This document shows, in pieces, positions 23,903 to 32,580 of a DNA stretch of 35,370 nt (positions are counted from its first letter, which is position 1; every line of letters starts with the position of its first letter). Position numbers and translations under genes: made by a program. This stretch comes from Micrococcus sp. (GTDB taxonomy: Bacteria > Actinomycetota > Actinomycetes > Actinomycetales > Micrococcaceae). The notes below the pieces were generated by a model. That model was not told the origin of the DNA. It was given only the letters and a program-made list of their open reading frames with translations, and did not search any database. The stretch covers positions 17,747-53,116 of the forward strand of contig NZ_JAUNHR010000004.1 in NCBI RefSeq assembly GCF_030523875.1, written 5' to 3'.

Positions 23903-26404
23903 TCAGCCCTCCTTCCGGCGCAGCTCGCCGCCGGCGCGCACGAGGTCCCCGAGGGTCATGGTCGGCAGGTAGGCGCGGGTCAGCGCCGCGCCCACGCGGG
24001 GCAGCTGCGCCGGGTCCGGCACCCACAGGTGCAGCGGCACGTGCTCGGGTCCGAACTTCTCCTTGAACGCGTGCAGGGAGCGGAAGCCGTACACGGGCTC
24101 CAGCCGCGCGCCCAGGGCGTCGAGCAGGCGGTCCAGCGACCCGGTGTCCTGGGCGCCGGAGGGGGCCGCGCCGTCGTCGCCGGGGGCGGGGTCGCCGGCC
24201 GCGGCGGAGCGGGCGAGCGGGGCCCCGGAGAGGGAGACCAGGCGCAGGCCCTCGTCCTGGGCGTCCGTGACTGCGCGCGCGAGGAGGAACTCGACCACGG
24301 GGCGGAACCCGTCCTCGGCGCGGCGCATGAAGTCCAGGGTCAGGCCCACGCACGCGCCGGCGTCGTGCACCGGGAGCCACGAGGTCACCCCGTGCACGCG
24401 GCCGTCGCCGTCCTCGGCGAGCAGCAGCCGCACGGCCGGGTCGTCGAGCTCGGCCAGGCCGCCGAGGGTGAAGCCCATCTCCGGCAGCTCCTTCTCCGCC
24501 ACCCACGCCCGGGAGATCCCCCGGATCTGCGCGCGGGCGTCCTCGCCGGCCTCCGCCCACGTCGTCCAGCGCGCGGTGATCCCCTCCTTGGCGGCGCGGT
24601 TGCGGGCGGTGCGCAGGTCCTGGAAGCGCTTGCCGCCGAAGGTGACCTCCCCCAGCCGGATGACCGCCTCCTCGGCCACCTGCACGCCGGTCCAGCCGAG
24701 CCTGCGGGCGGCGGCCGAGGTCGGCGGGTGCACCGAGTAGAGGGCGGGCACCAGGGAGCTGTCCACACAGGACTCCGCGAACTGGCGCACGGCCACGGGC
24801 AGGTCCCGCTCGGCGCACAGGGGGTCGCCCACGGTCACGGCCACGTCCTGGTGCACGCGGTAGGCGACGGCGGCGTCGTGGGTGGGCGAGCGCCACACCC
24901 GGCACCCCTCCCACGTGCCCATCCAGGCCATCGTGGCGGAGGCCGGGGCCAGGGCGCGCACGAGGTCGGCGGGGGCGTCCGCATGGGACTGCCCGCCCAG
25001 CGGGCGCAGGGCGCGCCAGGTGAGGGCGACCAGCGCAAGCCACGGCGCCAGCGGCACCCACTCGAGCAGGAACCGGGCCGTCGGTCCGTCCGGCAGGGCG
25101 GCCGGCGTCAGGACGGTGAGGGCGGTGGAGGGCAGCAGGGCGATCAGCCCGTCCGCCACGAGGGCTCCGGGCGTCGGCCGCGGGGCGAACTGCTCCGGGA
25201 CCGCCAGGCCGCCCGCCACCGTGACGGCGACCCCCACGGCCGCCAGGGCGGGCACCGCCGCCAGGCGCCGGTACGCCCCCCGCGGCGCCCGTGCGCGGAA
25301 CAGTCGCCGATGGGCGAGGACGAGCCAGAGCAGTCCCAGCGGCACGAGCACGGGCATCGCGAGCCGCGCCAGCAGGGCGGGGTCGTCCGGACGGCCCACG
25401 GGGCCCACGGCCACCGCAGAGGCCACCAGGGACAGGTGGGCCGCCGCGAGCCCGGCGAGCACCGCCTGCAGCGCCACGGTGCCCACGAGGGCCGCACGGC
25501 GCCCGCGGCGCAGGCCGTCGGCGAGCACCAGCTGCAGCACCAGGGGCATGGCCGCCAGCAGCACGGCCCCGGGACCGGTGGCGGTGAGCAGGTACGTGCC
25601 GCGCGTGCACGCGCGCAGCCGGGCGGGGTCCGCACACGCCTCGGCCACGGAGGCGGCGGAGACGTCCGCACCCGCGAACAGCCGCCGCGTGCCGGCCAGC
25701 GGCCCCACCAGGTGGGGCGAGCCCAGCGCCAGCACCGTGCCCAGCACGACGGCGGCCACGCACGCGGCCACCAGGACGCGCCGCTCGCTGCGGCTGCCCA
25801 CCGGCGGCAGGTGCCGGCCGGCCCGGCGCGCGGAGAGCCGCGCCAGGCCCAGGCCCAGCAGCACGGCCGTGCTCAGGGCCGCGTCCTGCGGGTGGCCGGA
25901 GAAGAGCACGGCGACGAGGGTCAACGGCAGCAGCACGGTGGCCAGGCGGCGGCGCCGGGTGGCGGGCCACCGGGCCGCCGGGAGCAGGGCCGCCACGGCC
26001 AGCCCGGGCCACGGGCCGTGCACGGCGTCCCCGGCGAGGACGGCGCCCCACGCGGGGTCCACGACGGACGTGAGGCGCGCCAGGAGCAGGACCGCCAGGA
26101 CGCTCACCAGCTGGCCGAGCAGCACCCGGGCCGCGAACCGCCCCGTCCCGGCGGCGCGCTCGGCGGGCGGGCCGAGCAGCAGGACGCCGGCCACGGAGAG
26201 GACCCACCAGCCGGCGTGGGGCGCCCAGAGCATGGAGGTCAGCAGCGCGTGCGGGGTCCGCAGGAGGGTGTCCGCGCGCACCGGCCCCACGAGCGGCAGC
26301 AGCGGGCCGAGCGCGCAGAGCAGCAGCAGCGTCCACGTGGCCGGCACCCCGCGCAGCCAGCCGCGCAGACGTGGCCCCACGGGCGAGACGGCGACGGATC
26401 CCAT
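23903..26404 (-). CDS. DUF2156 lipid aminoacyltransferase (MprF/LysX-type) with rhomboid-like N-terminal membrane domain
   Basis: 833 residues. About the first 200 residues form a multi-pass domain resembling a rhomboid: LLTSMLWAPHAGWWVLSV, GPPAERAAGTGRFAARVLLG and later helices, but where rhomboid proteases have GxSG it reads GDAVHGPW, so it is probably catalytically dead. Further helices run to about residue 500. The C-terminal 330 residues are the DUF2156 aminoacyl-transfer domain: MAWMGTWEGCRVW, AVAYRVHQDVAVTVGDPLCA, GGKRFQDLRTARNRAAKEGI, FMRRAEDGFRPVVEFLLA and YGFRSLHAFKEKFGP. Such enzymes move Lys or Ala from tRNA to membrane lipids, reducing negative charge. The ATG at 26404 has AGGAG five bases upstream. 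First gene of the esterase/DUF1345 operon. Confidence 0.88.
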   Translation of the reverse strand: MGSVAVSPVGPRLRGWLRGVPATWTLLLLCALGPLLPLVGPVRADTLLRTPHALLTSMLWAPHAGWWVLSVAGVLLLGPPAERAAGTGRFAARVLLGQLVSVLAVLLLARLTSVVDPAWGAVLAGDAVHGPWPGLAVAALLPAARWPATRRRRLATVLLPLTLVAVLFSGHPQDAALSTAVLLGLGLARLSARRAGRHLPPVGSRSERRVLVAACVAAVVLGTVLALGSPHLVGPLAGTRRLFAGADVSAASVAEACADPARLRACTRGTYLLTATGPGAVLLAAMPLVLQLVLADGLRRGRRAALVGTVALQAVLAGLAAAHLSLVASAVAVGPVGRPDDPALLARLAMPVLVPLGLLWLVLAHRRLFRARAPRGAYRRLAAVPALAAVGVAVTVAGGLAVPEQFAPRPTPGALVADGLIALLPSTALTVLTPAALPDGPTARFLLEWVPLAPWLALVALTWRALRPLGGQSHADAPADLVRALAPASATMAWMGTWEGCRVWRSPTHDAAVAYRVHQDVAVTVGDPLCAERDLPVAVRQFAESCVDSSLVPALYSVHPPTSAAARRLGWTGVQVAEEAVIRLGEVTFGGKRFQDLRTARNRAAKEGITARWTTWAEAGEDARAQIRGISRAWVAEKELPEMGFTLGGLAELDDPAVRLLLAEDGDGRVHGVTSWLPVHDAGACVGLTLDFMRRAEDGFRPVVEFLLARAVTDAQDEGLRLVSLSGAPLARSAAAGDPAPGDDGAAPSGAQDTGSLDRLLDALGARLEPVYGFRSLHAFKEKFGPEHVPLHLWVPDPAQLPRVGAALTRAYLPTMTLGDLVRAGGELRRKEG

Positions 26405-26475
26405 GACATCTCCTGACGGTGCGCCCGGTGTGCCGGGGGCGGTGGAACGGCTCCGGCCCGTGCCGGAACGGGCAC

Positions 26476-26481
26476 AGGCTA
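26476..26481 (-). promoter_or_regulatory. -10-like box for the DUF2156 operon
   Basis: TAGCCT on the minus strand lies 71 bases before the ATG at 26404, implying a leader of about 65 bases with an SD. No convincing -35 accompanies it. Confidence 0.35.
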
Positions 26482-26547
26482 CGCCGCTCACCGGAGTGCG
26501 GGGATCAGACTCCGGGAGGATCCCGCTCCGCGCCGGTCCACCGGGCG

Positions 26548-26553
26548 TAGCAT
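26548..26553 (+). promoter_or_regulatory. -10-like box for a leaderless alpha/beta hydrolase mRNA
   Basis: TAGCAT ends six bases before the ATG at 26560, and no SD lies at a usable distance. A transcript starting at or next to the ATG is the simplest reading. Confidence 0.55.
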
Positions 26554-26559
26554 GCGCCC

Positions 26560-27393
26560 ATGCTCCACTGGCACGAGTTCGGGGATCCCGATGGCGTCCC
26601 GGTGCTCCACTTCCACGGCACCCCGGGGTCCGGGCGGGAGGCCGCCGCCCTCGACGCCGCGGCGCGCACCGCCGGCGTGCGGCTGATCGCCCCGGACCGG
26701 CCCGGGATGGGCCGGACCCCGCACGTGCCGGGGCGGCGGCTGGGGCACTGGCCGGCCGACGTCGTCGCCCTGCTGGACGGGCTGGGGGTCGAGCGGGCCG
26801 GGGTCCTCGCGTGGTCCGGCGGCGGACCGTACGCGCTGGCATGCCTGGCGCGGATCCCGGAGCGACTGACGGGCGTGGCGCTGCTCGCCCCCGCCGGCCT
26901 CCTGCCGGCGGTGCCCTGGGCCAACCGGCTCCTGCCGCGGCTCTACCTGCCCGTGGCCGCGCGCGTAGCCCGGGCGCGGGACTGGGGTCCAACGGCGGCG
27001 CTCGCCCAGTACCGGCTGCGGCGGGCCCGCACCCGGGTCGCCGGACCGGATGTCGCGGGAGAGCCCGTGGACCCGTCCGCGGCCGGGGCGCTGGCGCGCT
27101 CCTGGCGGGAGGCGTTCCGGCAGGGTGCGGCCGGGCCGATCCAGGACGAGCAGGTGATCAACGAGGACTGGTCGGCGCTGCTGCCCCCCGCCCGGCGGGC
27201 CCGGGGGGTGCCGGTGCGGATCTGGCACGGCCGACGGGACCGCACCGTGCCGCACCGGCACAGCCGTCGGCTCGCGCGGGCGCTCGGCGCCCGGCTCGTG
27301 GATCCGCACGACGGCGACCACCCCGGCGCGCTCGTCCATGCCGGCCCCGAGGCGCTTGCGTTCCTGGCCGGCGCGGCTGAGCGGGACCGATGA
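26560..27393 (+). CDS. Alpha/beta hydrolase
   Basis: 277 residues, no signal peptide, cytoplasmic. Oxyanion region HFHGTPGSGRE; nucleophile elbow LAWSGGGPYAL with Ser near residue 88; acid in IWHGRRDRTVP; His in DGDHPG. It resembles the prolyl-iminopeptidase/haloperoxidase-like group of alpha/beta hydrolases. Substrate unknown. It is divergent from the DUF2156 operon with a 155-base shared upstream region and is followed by the AT-richer island at 27394. Confidence 0.9.
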   Translation: MLHWHEFGDPDGVPVLHFHGTPGSGREAAALDAAARTAGVRLIAPDRPGMGRTPHVPGRRLGHWPADVVALLDGLGVERAGVLAWSGGGPYALACLARIPERLTGVALLAPAGLLPAVPWANRLLPRLYLPVAARVARARDWGPTAALAQYRLRRARTRVAGPDVAGEPVDPSAAGALARSWREAFRQGAAGPIQDEQVINEDWSALLPPARRARGVPVRIWHGRRDRTVPHRHSRRLARALGARLVDPHDGDHPGALVHAGPEALAFLAGAAERDR

Positions 27394-27493
27394 CTCAACC
27401 TAACAGTTACATAACAAAACATGTGCAAGGTTCAAAATCATCGTAGTGTTCCCTGTGTCACACGCTATCGACTAGCGCTCCTCGGAGGTCCCC

Positions 27494-27994
27494 GTGAAGA
27501 ACCGAACCGCCAAAGCAGTCACGACAACAGCAGCCCTCCTCCTTCTAGCAGGCGTTGCTACCCCAGCAAATGCAGCCCCCCTGAGCGGTGAGACCGTTAC
27601 GACCCACTCGGAATTCACAACGCATCCCACTGGTGCCGGGGGCGGGGAAATGCGCCTCGAATTTAGAGATCCCCCTCCCCGAGGTGTCGAGAGCACCCAG
27701 GCCACCTGGGGCAGCAGCTATGCAACAAGTAAGGAAGTAGCTCAGTTCATCTACGTGGGAAGGGCGAAAGCCGGAGCAAACATTTATCAGGGCGAACGGA
27801 TCATCAGCGTGTGCATCCGCTATAGCCACCCGGGACGGTCATCCGGAACTGTGTGCTCCAACGCCTCTTCCGGTAGCGGGCGGTGGGTAGCCGGAGATGA
27901 AGAGGTACTTCGGTTTGTCGACAACCTCAGCCTCAATTGGCCGCAGACCAAATTTCACGTATCCCTTGGAAAGATTCCCACAAACATGCTGTGA
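27494..27994 (+). CDS. Unrecognised small secreted protein, first gene of a two-gene island
   Basis: 166 residues. A clear Sec signal: KNRTAK, a hydrophobic core (TTTAALLLLAGVA), cleavage probably after TPANA near residue 27. The mature part of about 139 residues has two cysteines (in SVCIRYS and GTVCSNAS) that could form a disulfide, many Ser/Gly/Thr and aromatic residues, and no further membrane helix; this suggests a compact beta-rich extracellular protein. GTG start with GGAGG five bases upstream. Codon use and base composition are much less GC-rich than the neighbours (codons such as ATT, AGA, ACA), indicating recent acquisition. A four-helix membrane protein follows after 39 bases. I do not recognise the family; an exported toxin or bacteriocin with downstream immunity is a hypothesis only. 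Confidence 0.82.
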   Translation: MKNRTAKAVTTTAALLLLAGVATPANAAPLSGETVTTHSEFTTHPTGAGGGEMRLEFRDPPPRGVESTQATWGSSYATSKEVAQFIYVGRAKAGANIYQGERIISVCIRYSHPGRSSGTVCSNASSGSGRWVAGDEEVLRFVDNLSLNWPQTKFHVSLGKIPTNML

Positions 27995-28033
27995 CTCCGA
28001 TCGGGAGGCTCCGGAAGGACGTCAGGAGAGACC

Positions 28034-28507
28034 ATGAATTCGAACATCCATAGCAACCGCCCCCATCGACGTGCACCTGTCATGGCCCTCGTCATTATCG
28101 CGGCCTACAGCATGCTCGTTCCACTGTTCATCACAGCCATCACTGGCTATGGGGGCAACGAAGCGCTTCCCACACGGGCATATATCATCGCCTTCGCGAT
28201 CGCAGGCCTGTCGTGGGTGGTGGCGCTCACCTCAGCGGGGGCGCAGCAGGGCGACCCGAGGGCATCGATGCCGGGGTTTCCCTGGGTGGAGGTAATCGGG
28301 GCGCTGATCGGCATCACGACCACCGGAGCCATATTCCTTCATTTGCTCCTAGTGATCGATGCCGGAGGACCCGCCACCCTGTTCGGTGCACTTCTCTGCC
28401 TCGCCGCCTTGCTCGCCTGGATCTTCTGGCTCGGATCATGGATCACAGCGCACAGGAACCACGAGCAGAACGTCGACAGGGAACAACCACCGGTGTGCGC
28501 ATCGTGA
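28034..28507 (+). CDS. Unrecognised four-helix membrane protein paired with the secreted protein
   Basis: 157 residues. Predicted helices at about 15-37, 49-70, 84-108 and 113-139, short charged termini, and a Cys three residues before the C-terminus. SD AGGAG lies about six bases before the ATG at 28034. It follows the secreted protein by 39 bases on the same strand and shares its lower GC content, so the two were probably acquired together. No family recognised; size and topology would suit an immunity or accessory membrane protein, which is inference from position. Confidence 0.78.
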   Translation: MNSNIHSNRPHRRAPVMALVIIAAYSMLVPLFITAITGYGGNEALPTRAYIIAFAIAGLSWVVALTSAGAQQGDPRASMPGFPWVEVIGALIGITTTGAIFLHLLLVIDAGGPATLFGALLCLAALLAWIFWLGSWITAHRNHEQNVDREQPPVCAS

Positions 28508-28581
28508 GAGCCCGGCTTCGTCGCGCTCGCAGGGTGCGCGCCTGAAGGGCCGCCGTCATCGTCATCCGTTCAGCCCTCACC

Positions 28582-28598
28582 CGTCGCCGACTGCGACG
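28582..28598. terminator. Weak hairpin between the island and serS
   Basis: CGTCGC (28582-28587) and GCGACG (28593-28598) form a six-pair stem around a five-base loop between two convergent genes. More pairs (CCC with GGG) are possible with a bulge. No T-run. Confidence 0.35.
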
Positions 28599-28608
28599 CG
28601 GGGTCGGT

Positions 28609-29892
28609 TCAGACCAGCTCGAAGCGCTCCAGGCCGCCCAGGTACGGGCGCAGCGCCGCCGGGACGGTCACGGAGCCGTCCGCGTTCTGGTGGTTCTCCA
28701 GGATCGCCACGATCCACCGCGTGGTGGCCAGCGTGCCGTTGAGCGTGGCGACGGTGCGCGTGCCGCCCTTGGAGCCGTCCTCCTTCTGCACCCGCTCGCG
28801 GATGTTCAGGCGGCGGGCCTGGAAGGTGGTGCAGTTGGAGGTGGAGGTCAGCTCCCGGTAGGTGCCCTGGGTGGGGACCCACGCCTCGCAGTCGAACTTG
28901 CGGGCGGCGGACATGCCGAGGTCGCCGGCGGCGATGTCGATCACGCGGTAGGGCACCTCGATCGCGGCGAGCATCCGCTCCTCCCACTCCAGCAGGCGCG
29001 CGTGCTCGGCCTCGGCGTCCTCCACGGAGGAGTAGATGAACATCTCCAGCTTGTTGAACTGGTGCACGCGGATGATGCCGCGGGTGTCCTTGCCCGCCGA
29101 GCCCGCCTCCCGGCGGTAGCAGGTGGACCAGCCGGCGTACCGGACAGGGGCGTCGACGTCGATGATCTCGTCCGCGTGGTAGCCGGCCAGGGCGACCTCG
29201 GAGGTGCCCACAAGGTAGAGGTCGTCGCGCTCGAGGCGGTAGATCTCGTCGTCGTGCTCCACGTCGAAGCCGGTGCCCTGCATGGTCTCGGGGCGCACGA
29301 GCGTGGGCGGGATGACGGGGACGAACCCGTTCTCCAGGGCCAGGTCCAGGCCCATCTGCATGATGGCCAGCTCGAGGCGCGCGGCCACGCCCTTGAGGAA
29401 GGAGAACCGGGCGCCGGAGACCTTGGCGCCGCGCTCCATGTCGATGCCGCCGATCAGCTCGCCGAGCTCCAGGTGGTCGCGGGGCTCGAAGCCCTCGGCC
29501 GCGAAGTCGCGCGGGGCGCCGACCTCCTTCACCACCACGAAGTCGTCCTCGCCACCGGCGGGGATGCCCTCGATGATCAGGTTGGGGAAGGCGCGCTGGT
29601 GGGCCAGCAGCTCGGCCTCGGCCTCGTTCGCCGCCGCCTCGGCCGCCTTCACCTGCGCGGCCAGGTCCTTCACCTCGGCCAGCAGCGCCTGCTTCTCCTC
29701 GCCCTGGGCCTGCGCCACCTTCTTGCCGAAGGCCTTCTGCTCGGCGCGCAGCTCCTCGAACCGGGAGATCGACGCGCGGCGGGACGCGTCCGCCTCGACG
29801 ATCCGGTCCACGAGGGACGCGTCGGCTCCGCGGGCCTCCTGCGAGGCGCGGTACTTCTCGGGCTGGTCGATGAGGTCCTTGACGTCGATCAC
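28609..29892 (-). CDS. serS: Seryl-tRNA synthetase
   Basis: 427 residues, the normal length. The N-terminal 110 residues form the antiparallel coiled-coil arm that grips the long variable arm of tRNA-Ser ([19 protein letters not shown] onward). The class II core shows [12 protein letters not shown], motif 2 [21 protein letters not shown], and motif 3 [19 protein letters not shown]. The GTG start at 29892 has no SD but a TAGGCT box six bases upstream, so the mRNA is probably leaderless. It is divergent from the diacylglycerol kinase gene. Confidence 0.97.
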   Translation of the reverse strand: MIDVKDLIDQPEKYRASQEARGADASLVDRIVEADASRRASISRFEELRAEQKAFGKKVAQAQGEEKQALLAEVKDLAAQVKAAEAAANEAEAELLAHQRAFPNLIIEGIPAGGEDDFVVVKEVGAPRDFAAEGFEPRDHLELGELIGGIDMERGAKVSGARFSFLKGVAARLELAIMQMGLDLALENGFVPVIPPTLVRPETMQGTGFDVEHDDEIYRLERDDLYLVGTSEVALAGYHADEIIDVDAPVRYAGWSTCYRREAGSAGKDTRGIIRVHQFNKLEMFIYSSVEDAEAEHARLLEWEERMLAAIEVPYRVIDIAAGDLGMSAARKFDCEAWVPTQGTYRELTSTSNCTTFQARRLNIRERVQKEDGSKGGTRTVATLNGTLATTRWIVAILENHQNADGSVTVPAALRPYLGGLERFELV

Positions 29893-29898
29893 GGTCCC

Positions 29899-29904
29899 AG
29901 CCTA
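29899..29904 (-). promoter_or_regulatory. -10-like box for leaderless serS
   Basis: TAGGCT on the minus strand ends six bases before the GTG start of serS; no SD is present. Confidence 0.55.
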
Positions 29905-29945
29905 TCCGCAGGGGCCCGGCGGCCCCCGCGGGGGCGGGCGGATCC

Positions 29946-29951
29946 TAGACT
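29946..29951 (+). promoter_or_regulatory. -10-like box for the leaderless diacylglycerol kinase gene
   Basis: TAGACT ends six bases before the ATG at 29958; no SD is present. It is back to back with the serS box 42 bases away. Confidence 0.6.
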
Positions 29952-29957
29952 GTCCCC

Positions 29958-31088
29958 ATGACCCCGGAGATGCTGTTCGCCCTCGTCGCACTGGTGCTGG
30001 GCGTGGCGCTGGCCGTGACCCTCGGCCTCGTGGTGGCCCGCCAGCGCCGCCTGCGCCGCTCGCTCGGGCACGCCCGCGAGGACGTACAGGCGCTGGAGGC
30101 CCGCGTGGCCACCCTCAGCGAGCGGCTGACGGCCACGGAGGGCGAGGCCCGCCCGGACCACGAGATCGCGTTCATCTACAACCCGATCAAGTCCGGCGTG
30201 GCCGCGATCCGCGACTTCGTGGAGACCCAGGCCCGCCGGGACGGCTTCGGGGACGTCCTGGTCCTGGAGACGGAGGAGGACGACCCCGGCACCCGCATGG
30301 CGCGCGACGCCGTCGCGGCCGGGGTGCGCCGCGTCCTCGTGGCCGGCGGCGACGGCACGGTGCGCACCGTGGCCGAGGAGCTCGCCAACACCTCCGTGGC
30401 CCTGGGGATCGTCCCGCTGGGCACGGGCAACCTGCTGGCCCGCAACCTCAGCCTGCCGATCAACGACCCCGAGGAGTGCGTGCGGATCGCCCTGCACGGG
30501 CACCAGCGGGTGATCGACACCGTGGACGTGCGCCTCGTCCACGAGGACGGCGAGCGCACGCGCCATACCTTCACCGTGATGGGCGGCGCCGGCTACGACG
30601 CCGACATCATGGGCGACACCCGCGACGACCTCAAGGACATGGCCGGCTGGCTGGCCTACTCCGAGGCCGGCCTGCGCCACCTGGGCGGGGAGCGCCACGA
30701 GATCTCCGTGGCGCTCGACGGCGGCCCCTTCCGCTCCTACAAGATGCGCTCCGTGCTCGTGGCCAACTGCGGCATGCTCACCGCCGGCATGGAGCTGCTG
30801 CCGGAGGCCAAGCTCGACGACGGCCTGCTGGACGTGCTGATCCTCTCCCCGCGCAACACGATGGACTGGGCGCGCATCGCGGTGAAGACGCTCACCCGTC
30901 ATCGCAGGGATCTGGACTCGCTGCACACGAAGCAGGCCACCCGGGTGCAGGTGCGCTTCGCCGAGCCGACGCTGTCCCAGCTCGACGGCGACGCCACCGG
31001 GAGCATCACCGCCCTGGACGCCCGGGTGCAGGCGGACTCCCTGGTCGTGATGATCAAGAACGAGGAGCGGGCCTCCGTCCAGTCCTGA
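29958..31088 (+). CDS. Diacylglycerol/lipid kinase family protein
   Basis: 376 residues. An N-terminal membrane helix (MLFALVALVLGVALAVTLGLVV) and a short predicted coiled coil (residues 30-65) precede the catalytic domain. The nucleotide-binding motif is VAGGDGTVRTVAEEL with GGDGT at about 130-134, and the second signature is IVPLGTGNLLARNLSLP. The C-terminal part has MRSVLVANCGMLTAGMELLPEAKLDDGLLDVLIL, typical of DgkB/YegS-type lipid kinases. It probably recycles diacylglycerol to phosphatidic acid; the membrane anchor is an addition to the basic form. Converges on pheA with only 21 bases between the stops. Confidence 0.94.
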   Translation: MTPEMLFALVALVLGVALAVTLGLVVARQRRLRRSLGHAREDVQALEARVATLSERLTATEGEARPDHEIAFIYNPIKSGVAAIRDFVETQARRDGFGDVLVLETEEDDPGTRMARDAVAAGVRRVLVAGGDGTVRTVAEELANTSVALGIVPLGTGNLLARNLSLPINDPEECVRIALHGHQRVIDTVDVRLVHEDGERTRHTFTVMGGAGYDADIMGDTRDDLKDMAGWLAYSEAGLRHLGGERHEISVALDGGPFRSYKMRSVLVANCGMLTAGMELLPEAKLDDGLLDVLILSPRNTMDWARIAVKTLTRHRRDLDSLHTKQATRVQVRFAEPTLSQLDGDATGSITALDARVQADSLVVMIKNEERASVQS

Positions 31089-31109
31089 GCACGCGGGGGC
31101 CGCGCCCGG

Positions 31110-32123
31110 TCAGCGGGCGAGGATCCCGCGCACCCACTCGCTGCCGCGGCGGTAGGCCTCGTCCGTGACGTGTGCCGGCACGCGCACCGCGTGGCCCTCG
31201 GCGCGCGGGTAGGACCCCAGGAACCGCACGCCGGGGAAGCTGCGGTGGAGCGCCGCCAGGGCCGCGCCCACGCGCGCCTCGGCCAGGTGGCCCTCGAGGT
31301 CGATCGAGAAGAAGTACCGGCCCATGCCCTCGCCCGTGGGGCGGGACTCGATGCGGGAGAGGTTGATCCCCCGGGTGGCGAACTGGTCCAGGATCTCCCG
31401 CAGCGCGCCGGGGTGGTCGTGGGGCAGCGGCACGGTGACGGTGGTCTTGTCCGCGCCGGTCACCTCCGGCAGTGCCCCAGGCCGGGACACCAGCACGAAC
31501 CTGGTCACGGCGCCGGTCACGTCCTCGATCCGCTCGGCGAGCACCGGCAGTCCGGTCTGCTCGGCCACGAGCGGGGCGCAGACCGCCGCGTCGGCGGCCG
31601 GGACGGCCCCGGCGTCGTCCTCGGCCCCGACCACCTCGGCGGGCAGCAGCAGCCGCGCGCCGGCGGCCGTGGAGGAGGCGGGCGTGAACTCGACGCCGGG
31701 CAGGCGCTCCGCCATCCAGCCGCGCACCTGGGCCCACGCGTGCGTGTGGGTGCTCACCCGCCGCACGTCCGCGAGCGCCACGCCCGGCCGGCCCACGAGC
31801 ACGAAGCTGATGGGCACGAGGACCTCGGCACGGATCTGCAGCTCCTCGCCGGAGCCGATGTCGTCCAGGGTGGCGGAGACGCCGCCCTCCACCGAGTTCT
31901 CGATCGGCACCACGGCCGAGTCCACCTCGCCGGCACGGACGGCCGCGAGCGCGGCCAGCACGGACGAGGCGGGCACGAGGTCCGCGGCGTCGGGGTCCAC
32001 GAGGCGGCGCAGGGCGGCCTCGGTGAACGTGCCCTCCGGGCCCAGGAACGCGTGCCGGGGCCGACCCGCCGGATCGGAGCCGGCGGCGTCGGCCCCGGCG
32101 CGCGGGGTCTCGGAAGGTGTCAC
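31110..32123 (-). CDS. pheA: Prephenate dehydratase
   Basis: 337 residues. It converts prephenate to phenylpyruvate for phenylalanine synthesis. The catalytic domain begins HAFLGPEGTFTEAALRRL and contains SAVVPIENSVEGGVSATLDD and the TRF motif in GAVTRFVLVS. The C-terminal ACT domain has LPHDHPGALREILDQFATRGINLSRIESRP, including the ESRP phenylalanine-sensing motif, so feedback inhibition by Phe is expected. The GTG at 32123 overlaps the rhodanese stop (GTGA), indicating translational coupling. No chorismate mutase domain is fused. Confidence 0.96.
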   Translation of the reverse strand: MTPSETPRAGADAAGSDPAGRPRHAFLGPEGTFTEAALRRLVDPDAADLVPASSVLAALAAVRAGEVDSAVVPIENSVEGGVSATLDDIGSGEELQIRAEVLVPISFVLVGRPGVALADVRRVSTHTHAWAQVRGWMAERLPGVEFTPASSTAAGARLLLPAEVVGAEDDAGAVPAADAAVCAPLVAEQTGLPVLAERIEDVTGAVTRFVLVSRPGALPEVTGADKTTVTVPLPHDHPGALREILDQFATRGINLSRIESRPTGEGMGRYFFSIDLEGHLAEARVGAALAALHRSFPGVRFLGSYPRAEGHAVRVPAHVTDEAYRRGSEWVRGILAR

Positions 32124-32446
32124 TTGACGGTGGGCTCGGCGTCGCCGTCGGCCTCCATGGGCTTGCCGGCCTCGAGCCACGCGCCGGAGCCGCCGGCCAC
32201 ATTGATGGCCGAGTAGCCGCGGCCCGCCAGGAACTCGGCGGCGCGGGCGGACCGGCCGCCGCTGCGGCAGATGACGTGGTAGTCGGTGTCCGGGTCCAGC
32301 TCGTCCAGGCGCTCCGGCAGCTCGCCGAGCGGGATGTGGACGGCGCCCGCGGCGCGGCCGAGGGCCCATTCGTCGTCCTCGCGGACGTCGAGGATGTGGG
32401 CGTCGGCGGGGACCTGGTCGGCGGAGACGGTCTCGAAGAGGCTCAT
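32120..32446 (-). CDS. Single-domain rhodanese-like protein
   Basis: 108 residues. One rhodanese domain: ILDVREDDEWALGRAAGAVHIPLGEL, then the catalytic loop HVICRSGGRSARAAEFL with Cys as nucleophile, then AINVAGGSGAWLEAGKP. Such proteins carry sulfane sulfur; the physiological acceptor is not evident. The ATG at 32446 is preferred over one at 32476 because a TACCCT box lies seven bases upstream, suggesting a leaderless mRNA. It is the first gene of a two-gene operon with pheA. Confidence 0.93.
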   Translation of the reverse strand: MSLFETVSADQVPADAHILDVREDDEWALGRAAGAVHIPLGELPERLDELDPDTDYHVICRSGGRSARAAEFLAGRGYSAINVAGGSGAWLEAGKPMEADGDAEPTVK

Positions 32447-32453
32447 GCGGCCC

Positions 32454-32459
32454 AGGGTA
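32454..32459 (-). promoter_or_regulatory. -10-like box for the leaderless rhodanese-pheA operon
   Basis: TACCCT on the minus strand ends seven bases before the ATG at 32446. No SD is present, and the further upstream in-frame ATG at 32476 would lie above the box. Confidence 0.55.
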
Positions 32460-32580
32460 GTCGGCCGCCCGAACACCCCACACCCCTGTTGAGCTCTCGG
32501 CTCAGCGGCGGACCACCGGGCGCGGAGACACGACGTTCGCCACCCTCCTGTGATTCCAGCATCGGAGTCTGTGAGATGTG

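Noticed and set aside
22642-26416. Long plus-strand frames opposite the esterase and aminoacyltransferase genes
   Set aside because: Low-complexity antisense frames; both minus-strand genes have intact motifs and start signals.
27494-27994. Lactococcin-972-type bacteriocin
   Set aside because: Size, signal peptide and Gly/Ser-rich beta character are suggestive, but the GTW start of the mature peptide, the family's terminal aromatic motif and the usual transporter genes are absent.
31092-31107. Terminator hairpin between the lipid kinase and pheA
   Set aside because: Only a four-pair GGGC/GCCC stem with a three-base loop; too weak to list in GC-rich DNA.
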